From positions 815,083 through 879,082 of the forward strand of contig CAKOGP040000001.1 in assembly GCA_933822405.4 (NCBI GenBank): a stretch of DNA of 64,000 nucleotides. The letters are read 5' to 3'. The notes under the pieces are model-generated. The model was not told the DNA's origin, made no database searches, and worked only from the letters and a program-made list of their open reading frames with translations. This stretch comes from Cylindrotheca closterium. Taxonomy: Eukaryota > Bacillariophyta > Bacillariophyceae > Bacillariales > Bacillariaceae. Below are positions 43,343 through 51,831 of the stretch, in pieces; position 1 is the first letter of the stretch, and every line of letters begins with the position of its first letter. Position numbers and translations under genes: made by a program.

Positions 43343-43980
43343 TTAGCAGCAAGAAGTGTACCCTATCCAGGATTTTAGTTTCTGGACATCTCCTAGACGA
43401 TATAAACCACGTTTTTCTGCCTGATCGATGAACTCTTGCGAGGCTTGTAAAGGGGAAAGATTCCACTTTTTGCACAACCAAGCGCACCTGTTGTAATGAC
43501 GTCAACCAACCTAAAACGTGAGAATAATGATTCAAATCAACGACAACTTCCCACAGTCTCGTCCTTGACTTACGCTACGCGACCACATCTTCCCTTTCCA
43601 CCAGTGCAGTGTGAAACCACCTTTTCTCCTTTGCGATCCATTTCCTCAATCAATGCCATGGTTCGTTCGTAGCAATCCGGCGACGAGAACGGAATATGGA
43701 ACACTTTGAGTCCTGCCGCCTGGTAAAAGTCCTTCAAGTCAATTTCATAGACTCCGAATTCATTTTCATCCATAATGATAAGGACATTTGAGATCCCTTG
43801 TGACTTGATGAACCGGATCCAATCTTCCACAATCTCCGTCGGTACTCCGTTGGTTCCAGGATGCCCAGGTCGTTCGGCTGTGAAGAGCGTATCTTCCCGA
43901 AAGGAAATTGGGCCAAAGTTATGTTTCGCCGCGGGATTACGAGGAGTGACAAGCGCTTCTGTCTCGGTTAAGATCACCAT
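43343..43980 (-). CDS. Protein-tyrosine-phosphatase-like enzyme, two exons
   Basis: Exon 1 is complement 43574-43980 and exon 2 is complement 43343-43487. The 86-nt intron has donor GTAAGT and acceptor ACAACAG, phase 2. The product is 183 residues. The acceptor was chosen because it alone continues the frame as RVACAWLCKKWNLSP and avoids a stop that the nearer TTTTAG acceptor would introduce. The signature is HCTGGKGRCG, with nucleophile Cys125 and Arg131 (Cys-x5-Arg). The strand-helix elements FIKSQGISNVLIIMDENE and LKVFHIPFSSPDCYERT precede it, where the Asp is the candidate general acid. Small size and motif resemble CDKN3/PTP-like dual-specificity enzymes. Upstream exons cannot be excluded because the frame is open to 44031 without ATG. 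Confidence 0.82.
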
Positions 43981-44457
43981 CGTTGCTGACACAAACTTTT
44001 GTGATAGCTGTAACGCTCTGCAGAACTGCACACAGAAAAGAAATCCAAAGCATCAGAATATTGCGTGGGCTGATATGTGAGGATTGATGATGCCATGACG
44101 TCATAAATACGACTGATTCGACTATTTCCTGATAAGGACTAAGTAATAACCGTACATACCTCTTACCGCTTACCGCTACTTCCAGTCTTTTCAATCGACC
44201 AAATAAGAGTCCGAGAAACTACTTTTGAAAGTCGAGCTGTGAGTAACGATGAGCAAGTGTTGACCAAAATCCAAAACAATTCACAGGAGGATATTATTAC
44301 TGTTGTCAGAGACTGTAGTGTGAGGAGTTTTTCGGATTTGGGCTGTCGATCGATGGACTTTTGATTGCTGGAAAATCACAAAGCCAAACAACGCATTTCA
44401 AGACAAGACCACTCACCTTTATTTTGTTCCCTCGCTTACAGATAATAATACACAACA
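43981..44457. promoter_or_regulatory. Divergent promoter region, PTP / ribosomal protein eL38
   Basis: 477 nt between divergent starts. A perfect CRE-like palindrome TGACGTCA lies at 44096-44103, and a second copy lies in the PTP intron (43497-43504). A TTACAG 17 nt before the eL38 ATG could be the acceptor of a 5' UTR intron. No other gene was seen. Confidence 0.5.
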
Positions 44458-44667
44458 ATGCCAAAGCAAATTACTGATATCAGAGACTTCCTTCAAAAGG
44501 CACGCAGAAGCGACGCCAAGCTTGTCAAGATCCGCAAGCGTGATTCCGAAACCAAGTTCAAGATCCGATGCTCGCGTCACTTGTACACATTGAAGGTTAA
44601 GGACTCCGAGAAGGCCGATAAATTGACTCAATCTCTGCCCCCAGGTCTTCAACGCAAGAACATCTAA
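44458..44667 (+). CDS. RPL38: 60S ribosomal protein eL38
   Basis: 69 residues, the full length of the family, ATG at 44458. The sequence [20 protein letters not shown], then [16 protein letters not shown] and [13 protein letters not shown], matches eL38 from end to end. It is a basic protein of the large cytosolic ribosomal subunit. Coding sequence is intronless; a 5' UTR intron is possible because TTACAG occurs shortly before the start. Its strong constitutive promoter would lie in the divergent region shared with the phosphatase gene. Confidence 0.98.
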   Translation: MPKQITDIRDFLQKARRSDAKLVKIRKRDSETKFKIRCSRHLYTLKVKDSEKADKLTQSLPPGLQRKNI

Positions 44668-45255
44668 ATTATAAAGGGAAAAGAACAAATCCAGTTACCG
44701 ATGTTGATCGTGAATATATCATTTGGTGTTTTTGAGATGCAAAATCATTCAAATGCTTTGAATTGTTTTCAACTTTCGATTGCACCATGGGATTCATACC
44801 TCGAACGGGATTCCGTTGTTGTCAATGACTATGTATTGTAGATTGTCGGGGACGTTTCGTTTGTGTTTTGGCGTTTATTGTAGTGTGGGTGCTTGTTTGC
44901 CAACAACTTAATGCTGTCCAATAGTGCTATGATTCTTCCGCCTAGATACGTTCGCGTGATAGCCATTCAATTGCATTTCTTTCAGCCTTGACAACTCCGC
45001 TGATGGAGATGAATCTCCACCCTTGTCACAGAAATCCTGTGGTCTATCAACCTACCGTTCGTTTCAGCGCACTCAAGACTACCTTTACAGTACACTATGA
45101 CTGTAAAGTAAATACCTCAATGATGACCTTTTCCATTTCGACAGCGACCGGGAAGATTTCTTTGGCATATGCTATCAGAATGACAGTCATATATTGTAAA
45201 AGTCAAGCAGTTCAAGCTCGTTTCTACAATAGTTTTACAGAAACGATAATAACTA
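44668..45255. other. Convergent 3' regions, eL38 / Josephin gene
   Basis: 588 nt between two stops. It contains a 9-bp perfect inverted repeat CTTTACAGT / ACTGTAAAG with an 8-nt loop (45083-45108) that could fold in either transcript. The long plus-strand frame from 44988 overlaps the Josephin gene antisense and is not credible. Confidence 0.45.
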
Positions 45256-46486
45256 CTAGGCATACCGACATTGGATGCTTTCTCCATTCAACGAAGCTTC
45301 TCCGATTGTCTTGTTCGCAACAGTCTTCAAGTCCTTTGGAGGAAACCCAAACTTCAATTGCAATTGTCGCCCTTGACCATCATTTGAAGCATCCTCTACG
45401 AATGCACGGATCATCTCAACTGGTTCACTCTCCAAGAATCGTCGCACAGATCGACCTCCATTGGGCAAACGGAATTGAATTTTGACGGCTCCTGCAGCGT
45501 CAGCTGCTGGTTCAGGAGTTAATGCAAGTGCTTTCGCTTCGCTTGTCGTTGCAGACTGCTCCATACTTTGTGCCAGTGCTATCTGTAGCATTTCTTCTTC
45601 TGTCAAGTTGGAAAGATCATGAGAGTTTGATTGTCCATCCAAACGCATTCCTGAGCCGGGAAAGGAGGCCCCAGTGATCGCGCTAGAACCCTTTCCTTTC
45701 ACCAAATCGTCTTCTTTCCACCAATATTCTGGAAGACCACGAGTTTGTTCTTCCTTTGATGTGCATGGTGCCGGTAGACCACTCATGACAATAAACACTG
45801 AATATCCATTGTCTTGAAGGCCTTGGACTTCAGCTGCTAGTCGAAAGTGCGAAATCAAGCTTGGGCGTTCCTCCATCGAGTTGAGATTCCAAAATCTATC
45901 ATTGATCTTTCGTATCGCGAACCAGTGAGATTCTTTGTTGCATATGAATCCTTCCACGTTTGTAACATCCCCAATAGCTCCAGCCACGCCTTCTTGTCGA
46001 ATATTTGGCAACTCCAAGGAATACTGCCGCTGCAAAGCTGCTCGCAGCACTTCGATCGAAAAATTTCCGGAGGGGTCTACGTTTGCCGAGCCCTCTGCCA
46101 AGCGTTCCTGTTACAAGAGTTTGTTAGACAAGAGAAAATCTAATCAAGAGAAATTTCTACGACCGAATAGTTGTACCTACCAGATAATCCTTGGACCTGA
46201 CTCCACCTTCATTGTTCTGAGACATGAACTGAAGCTCCATCTCGTCTGCAGTAGAAGAAGGAATTGATTTTTTTTAAAATCAATGAGTGCATGTGCTTTC
46301 AACAAGGAATAAATAATGCAGAAGGTGCGTTTCCATCACAAATGTCGTACCTAATTGCAGTGCCAACTGAGAAAGAGAATCCGCCGAGAAAACGCATCCT
46401 TGAACAAGGTTATTCAATGCATGCTGACCACACAACAGAGCCTGTTGACGCTCGTGATATATCCAAAATTCACTTTCAGCTGACAT
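45256..46486 (-). CDS. ATXN3: Ataxin-3-like deubiquitinase (Josephin-UIM-UBX), three exons
   Basis: Exons are complement 46351-46486, 46181-46245 and 45256-46107. The introns are 105 and 73 nt (donors GTACGA, phase 1; GTAGGT, phase 0). The product is 350 residues. The 65-nt middle exon was found by eye: DEMELQFMSQNNEGGVRSKDYL fills the exact gap between QLALQL and ERLAEG relative to human ataxin-3. Josephin catalytic residues are Cys19 (LLCGQHALNNL), His128 (SHWFAIRK) and Asn143 (WNLN), with the same His-Asn spacing as ATXN3. A UIM follows (TEEEMLQIALAQSMEQ). The last ~75 residues (KIQFRLPNGGRSVRRFLE, QLQLKFGFPPKDL) form a UBX domain, the p97/CDC48-binding module. It trims ubiquitin chains on CDC48 clients. 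Confidence 0.93.
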
Positions 46487-46617
46487 GGTTGTTATTTTTG
46501 TGCCGTTGCAGTTCCATCGAGAAATTTGAATTTTTGTTTCTTCTCAGTTCCGCCAGCTTCGGGTCGATTGAGTCATTTAACGATTCGTTCGACTGACGCT
46601 GACATGTTCAATCAATA

Positions 46618-47782
46618 ATGTCGAACTCCAACCAAAACAACTCAACAAAATCAAATCCAACCATGGATCCGAAGAAAGGTTGTCCTTGTTGCACCTTTCG
46701 TCTAGAGGACGATTTATTTTTGCCACCATCACTGAAATCAAACTACAATGGCATATCTGTGTCATCCATGGAGCTTCCTATGGACCCAAAAGAGGCAGTG
46801 GATTTTCTATCAAAGGCTTCGCCAATCGACACCACCATGATACTCATCGACTCACATGGGCATGCCCAGTTGGAACGAGATGCGGATGAAAACTACACGT
46901 TGGACAACAAAACGACATCATCACAGGGACCCCTTCAACTAAAAAGCATTACATGCGCTGTCGAGCCAAAAGATTGGGCAGATACACTACGGTATGCCTC
47001 GAAATCTACCTCGGTACTGCCAGCTCTGGGAGTCCATCCGTGGTACTTGGAAAGGCTCCCCAACAATTGGTTAGAGGAATTGGACTTTTGGAGCACCCTT
47101 CCGCAATTGTGGGTGAGATTGGGCTGTGCAAAATGGCACGATTTGTGCGGCAACATCCAGAGGGAAAGGCAGCCGCTCTTGCGATTCAGAGAGAGGTATT
47201 CAAAGTAAGCTGAAAGAAAGCCATGGTAATAATGAGTGTCGACAGAGTTGCAAAAGAAGGAAGGAATAACGCATCTGCTGCTTTCATCGATAGAAACAAT
47301 TCATACTCGCGGCACGTCTACGTCGGCCTGTATCTGTGCATTGCGTAAATCAGCATGGAGTTTTTGTCAGTGTTCTGAAGGAAATCCGTGACAGTGCAGA
47401 GGCTGGCGAAGACGTTTCCAACTTGCTCCCCCCGGCCATCGCCATGCACTCGTTTACAGGCACTGCGCATCACGTGAAAGAACTGCTGGCACTAGAAAAG
47501 ACGATTGTAAAGGACAACAAAACACTGTTCTATTTTGGATTCTCTCACACTGTTAATTTTGCAATGTGCACATCTGAGAAGTCGCGCAGAAAGGGCCGAG
47601 ATGCTGTTAGAGAAGTACCAACTGACAGATTACTCGTCGAATCGGATGTCCACGCATCGGATGATCTCCTTGCGGGTACTGCGGGTGCAATAGCCTATGT
47701 TGCATGGGCCCGAGAACAAGAATTGATAGCTATCGCTTCACTATCATCTCAAAATGGTCAATCTTTTCTTGCAATGCAATGA
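46618..47782 (+). pseudogene. TatD-family metal-dependent nuclease, two exons, with a 1-nt frameshift
   Basis: Exon 1 is 46618-47204 and exon 2 is 47294-47782. The 89-nt intron has donor GTAAGC, phase 0. Frame 1 reads to LPNNWLEELDF, then the homology continues one frame over as LEHPSAIVGEIGLCKMARF. The switch is at the TTTT run 47086-47089, as if one T were missing. Without it the product would be about 358 residues. TatD metal-site elements are all there: DSHGHA, GEIGL, RRPVSVHCVNQHG, MHSFTGTAHH, and LLVESDVHA. An N-terminal Cys motif (GCPCC) is unusual. TatD enzymes are 3'-5' exonucleases/deoxyribonucleases linked to DNA repair and apoptosis. All other positions look conserved, so a sequencing error or heterozygous indel is as likely as true loss. 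The typed class reflects the broken frame only. Confidence 0.75.
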
Positions 47783-47852
47783 TAGCTCAAATGTTATGAC
47801 GATGTAAACCAGACTCTAGTTTCATGTAGCTTATAATGTATAACTGATGATG

Positions 47853-50800
47853 CTATACCAACCTTCGGCGATGGGGTTGCGACGCCTCCGACTCTTCGTC
47901 GTTCCGCTTCTTTCGGGATTGATTAGAGCGTTTGGAAGAACGTGGGCAGTCAACAACTCTGCCAGTTTGCCCTTTTGTAGATTTCACCTTGGCTGCTGTG
48001 TTTATATCATCTGTTGTTGAACCTGGCTGACCGAACCTCGACGAGACTGCGGATTTCATGCTCGAAGCAGAGTAGGTCTTTTTGATGGGTCCAGTGCTGG
48101 AAGATTCGTCGGAATATTCAGCAGTATACTCACTGCCATCCTCACTTTCGCCCTCACTTTCGGAGAAGTAGCTACGTTCATGGCCCAAGTCTTCCAAAGA
48201 CTCGCTTACGGTCGCAGCACTCTCACTCTCTACCGATGCACTCTCTACCGATTCATCTTCGTCTGTCTTCCTTTCGATTTCTTCAGCATCATCCAAACCG
48301 CTCTCTGACACATTGTCAGCGTCAAAGACTTCTGATACATCATCATCTGCATCTTGAATTGATTGCACGCTGACATTCTCTGTCGCTGTCGCGCAACCAA
48401 TCGATTCAATGCTCTCTTCGTCTGCATTCATCTTTCCATATTCTCCAGGTTCGCCCACCTCCGTCGATTCCACCAGCACCGGACCGGTCACGACTGCGGA
48501 GCCGGAAGACTCCATTTCTTCTTCGAGGGCTAGTAGTGCCTTCTCCTGGGCTCTTTGAATTTCCTCCTCAACAGAATCAGACGCGGTGCTTTCTGCAGAG
48601 ACGGTCTCTTCATCAGTCTTCTCCTCGATTTGCTCATCCTTCAATAGCTCTTCGTCAGACGCTTCGAGCTTCGCTTCTGCATCTTCAACATCAGAATTCG
48701 AGGAATCTTCTTTTTCGGCACTTGCTTTCTCGGTTTCTTGAGCTACCGGTACCACATCGCCTTCAATCGTCTTTTCCGCTGCGGACGGACCATTGACTTG
48801 TTCTGATGTGTGCACAATCAAAGGTTGCAAAGGAATATTCACCACCATGCCCGTTGATGGCGGTAAGTCTTGATCCACTGAAGATTCGCTGTCATCAACG
48901 GTGCTGAAGACAGTCTCCGGAATCGCCCGTCTTTTGCTCTTGGATGACTTTTTCTTGCGACGACTTGCCTTTGGCGCGGCTTCCTGGCGACGATTTGTCT
49001 TTGGTGAGGCTTTTCTGCTGCGACCCCTCATCCTTCTTTCTTCAACAATCGTTGACTCGTCGCTTTCACTAACCGAGTGCGTAGAGGAGTAGTCATCAAA
49101 ATCATCAAACTCATCAAGATCTTCTGGAAGCCCGGTTGCTGCTGCAAAGTAACTCCAATGATCAAGTACTTGGTCTAGCATGCCACCTTGGCCCCTAGAA
49201 AGGCCACCAATTGAAAGGCCTTCTTCATCGCTAGGTGCATCCGAATAATCGACTGACAAATCGTCTTTGTAGACTGCAGACTCATCATCATCACTGGCCG
49301 TACCGATGCTTGAAGTATCTGATGCGCTTCTTGAGTCATCATCGTCACGGGATCCAGAGGAAAGAAAGCTCCAGCTCTTGAGGAGTCCACCCGATTCCTT
49401 CTTTTCGTGTTTCTCTTCGCGACTTGTTTTGACTTCTTCAGTATGAGATCTACTCATTGATGACCCATTCTCGTCCTCTTCATCCCCGCCGTCATCGGTC
49501 AAATAGCTCAAAGTTTGGCGCACAGTAGCAATGAAGCCACTCTCGTTGGTAAAATCCGGCTCTTCGTTTGATTCCTCGCTTGGTTCCTCGCTTGGTACCT
49601 CGCTTGGTACCTCGTTTGGTACCTCGTTGGCGAAATCAGATGAATTTTGTTCTTTTTGATCTGTCGGATTGTCCGAAGTGAGGCTCCAGTTTTCCAATAC
49701 CTCGTCAAGAATTTCATCCGGATCCTTTGGATTTGTTGGAACTTCTTTTATGGCATTGGTGGTCTCTTTGGGTGCTCCAAACAGTTCTTGTTCAAGCTCT
49801 TCGTCTGTACTATCCTCGTTGAAGAAGCTCATATTGTTGATGACGGTGTTAAGGAGATCGTCTTGCCTGCTTGTCAGTGTTTGGTCCGGAATAAGAGTGC
49901 TTGAAGGCAAAGCACGTTCAACTTGAGTAGCAAGGTCTTCCGTGATGTTACTAAAGCTCTGACGGATAGTCATCACCATATCATCGAATTCAGAATCAGC
50001 AGACTTCGCAGACAAACTGTGTTCCAAGTAGTCCCAGCTCTCGCGTACAGTCTGCACAGTCTTGGTAAAGCCACCTTGTCGCTCATCTTTATCAATGGAC
50101 ACCGCTTGCTCCAAATAGTCCCAACCGTGGCGCACTGAGTTGGTGAAGTCATTCTGAAACTGAGAATGTGAATAGTCAGCTCTACTATCGGGCTGACGCG
50201 ACTCGATGCTAACACTGGCTTCTTCAATCAAACTGTTGTCGATCAAGCTGTTGTTTGTAGACATGTGCTCGCTTGGATTCGTCTCTTCTTCAGCATCAAG
50301 TCCAGCAAAGAAATCTTCAGAGGCAGATGGTGCCAGGCCCTCGCCGAATAGGACACTGTCAGACTCGGTGCCTCGCAACAAGTAGCTATCCATGGATGGA
50401 GCAGAATTCAAAGGCGATGAATTGTCATTTCTATGCTGCTTGTCAATGCTTCGTTGTCGTGCTGCTTGTCTCGGGGATGTCGCCATTCGATGAGATTTGG
50501 CATGTTGTTCAGGATTCTGAAAAACACCAATATTGTGTTGCTTTGCGCTCTCGCTAGCGAAATAGCTTTCTCCAAAGCTCGTAAAGTCGTTACTCGCATA
50601 CTGATCTTGCTTGATACCTGTAGGAGATTCATCGGCCTCGTTCGACTCATCGTCGCTCTCTATGAGGTAGTCCTTGTTGTCAATCTCCTCGTATTGTGCG
50701 GTGTCATCATCACCCTGCGCAAAAGAAGAAAACTTCGATTGTGCTGAATATTTATCATGAGATTGTTTCTGTCCAAACGAAGCACTGCTCTGCGTGAATC

Positions 50801-51323
50801 CAACGACAGATCCTGTCCAAGCCACACGCTGACTAGGTAAAGTATGCTCTTTCCCGAGTCTATGAACGTCTTTTCGAGCTTGGGGTATTTGGTGGTGCCT
50901 CTGTGGTGTCCTTGGGCTCTTTTCAGGAGCCTTCTCCTCGACGTCATCGAGATCAACCTCGTCCGAGTCTTTTGGCTGCAATGGGGGGAACACCTGGTGC
51001 ATACTGGTATCCCTTCTACTCTCGACTCCTCGGGACACGTTGGGCTGAAAGCGCGAAATCTTTTCAGGAGTCACTGATGTTTCTCTTGCCTCCTGTTCAC
51101 TTGGAGTAGACTGAGAACCAAACATTCGCTTTGCAGCCTCGAACCTTTTGCGACTTTGTGCTTTCTTTGCGTCGAGCAATGGCTTTTGTTCGCTTGTAGA
51201 CTGAGCAGCGTGCTCAGGTTCTACCATCACTGGGTCGTACTCTTCATTTAGTTCATTCCCTCTGGAGGAGATCTTGTTACGACGCTTTCTCTTGAACAAC
51301 GACTTCAGCGGCATGGTTGGCAT
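47853..51323 (-). CDS. 1156-residue acidic Ser/Glu-rich protein with Trp-centred repeats (unrecognised)
   Basis: Single exon from ATG 51323. The frame extends to 51509 but has no earlier ATG. The basic N-terminus (KSLFKRKRRNK) is followed by a disordered region. From about residue 395 to 725 a degenerate motif recurs eight times at irregular spacing: SVRHGWDYLEQ, TVRESWDYLEH, TIRQSFSNITE, VINNMSFFNED, VLENWSLTSD, TVRQTLSYLTD, LLKSWSFLSSG and VLDHWSYFAAA. The pattern is hydrophobic-[RLE]-x-x-[Trp/hydrophobic]-[Asp/Ser]-[aromatic]-[Leu/Phe], usually followed by acids. A near-perfect VPSE/VPNE repeat occurs between them. The C-terminal half is very acidic and ends with Arg/Lys clusters. No transmembrane span or enzyme domain is visible. 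The motif looks like an array of short linear or one-helix binding sites. Confidence 0.8.
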   Translation of the reverse strand: MPTMPLKSLFKRKRRNKISSRGNELNEEYDPVMVEPEHAAQSTSEQKPLLDAKKAQSRKRFEAAKRMFGSQSTPSEQEARETSVTPEKISRFQPNVSRGVESRRDTSMHQVFPPLQPKDSDEVDLDDVEEKAPEKSPRTPQRHHQIPQARKDVHRLGKEHTLPSQRVAWTGSVVGFTQSSASFGQKQSHDKYSAQSKFSSFAQGDDDTAQYEEIDNKDYLIESDDESNEADESPTGIKQDQYASNDFTSFGESYFASESAKQHNIGVFQNPEQHAKSHRMATSPRQAARQRSIDKQHRNDNSSPLNSAPSMDSYLLRGTESDSVLFGEGLAPSASEDFFAGLDAEEETNPSEHMSTNNSLIDNSLIEEASVSIESRQPDSRADYSHSQFQNDFTNSVRHGWDYLEQAVSIDKDERQGGFTKTVQTVRESWDYLEHSLSAKSADSEFDDMVMTIRQSFSNITEDLATQVERALPSSTLIPDQTLTSRQDDLLNTVINNMSFFNEDSTDEELEQELFGAPKETTNAIKEVPTNPKDPDEILDEVLENWSLTSDNPTDQKEQNSSDFANEVPNEVPSEVPSEEPSEESNEEPDFTNESGFIATVRQTLSYLTDDGGDEEDENGSSMSRSHTEEVKTSREEKHEKKESGGLLKSWSFLSSGSRDDDDSRSASDTSSIGTASDDDESAVYKDDLSVDYSDAPSDEEGLSIGGLSRGQGGMLDQVLDHWSYFAAATGLPEDLDEFDDFDDYSSTHSVSESDESTIVEERRMRGRSRKASPKTNRRQEAAPKASRRKKKSSKSKRRAIPETVFSTVDDSESSVDQDLPPSTGMVVNIPLQPLIVHTSEQVNGPSAAEKTIEGDVVPVAQETEKASAEKEDSSNSDVEDAEAKLEASDEELLKDEQIEEKTDEETVSAESTASDSVEEEIQRAQEKALLALEEEMESSGSAVVTGPVLVESTEVGEPGEYGKMNADEESIESIGCATATENVSVQSIQDADDDVSEVFDADNVSESGLDDAEEIERKTDEDESVESASVESESAATVSESLEDLGHERSYFSESEGESEDGSEYTAEYSDESSSTGPIKKTYSASSMKSAVSSRFGQPGSTTDDINTAAKVKSTKGQTGRVVDCPRSSKRSNQSRKKRNDEESEASQPHRRRLV

Positions 51324-51831
51324 GGTGATAGAAAGATTGCAAAAATGAGAAGAGATTGAAAATGTGGGTGATATGCCGAATTTCAACGTCTTGGTGCAGC
51401 GGCTTGCGTGCACGTTGATCAAATAACGCGCACGAAAAACTCCGAACACCACGTAGAATTCAACGAGCTCAAAAAATACCGAGAGAATGGAGTTTCCGCG
51501 CCGAGACAACCGTGACTGTGGCTGAATGTTTCTCGAGGTGCTCGAAGAAGTGTACTCTTGCTCGAAATGTCAATTCCATGGCAACAGGTGAACATCTGTG
51601 CTGGCTGGTGCTGAGCTGCACCATCAAAAATTGAAGAAGCGAAATTGCCATTACCCCATGTGGTACACCACAACTTGAAACTGACTCGGTGATCTTGCGA
51701 AAAATCTTCCAAAGCGCTGTGGAACATTCTCTGGTTTGATCATAGTAGTCCAGCCAGTGTGAGATTAAAATCAGACTAACGAAAGAATTATTATTAATAG
51801 CACTACCTACACTATTTTAGTACACTGCGCT
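51324..51831. promoter_or_regulatory. Upstream region of the Trp-repeat gene
   Basis: 508 nt between two minus-strand genes. It should hold the promoter and 5' UTR of the Trp-repeat gene and the 3' UTR of the glycosyltransferase. Frames here start only with TTG or CTG. Nothing else was seen. Confidence 0.35.

Noticed and set aside
43302..43535. Minus-strand frame WLTSLQQVRLVVQK as second exon of the phosphatase
   Set aside because: Using the TTTTAG acceptor puts the exon in the wrong frame; the ACAACAG acceptor gives a coherent KKWNLSPLQASQEF continuation and a clean stop.
44988..45485. 165-codon plus-strand frame
   Set aside because: Antisense to the last exon of the Josephin gene; composition is not protein-like.
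51324..51509. N-terminal extension of the Trp-repeat protein
   Set aside because: Open frame but starts with TTG; the first ATG is at 51323 and the upstream residues are unlike the rest.
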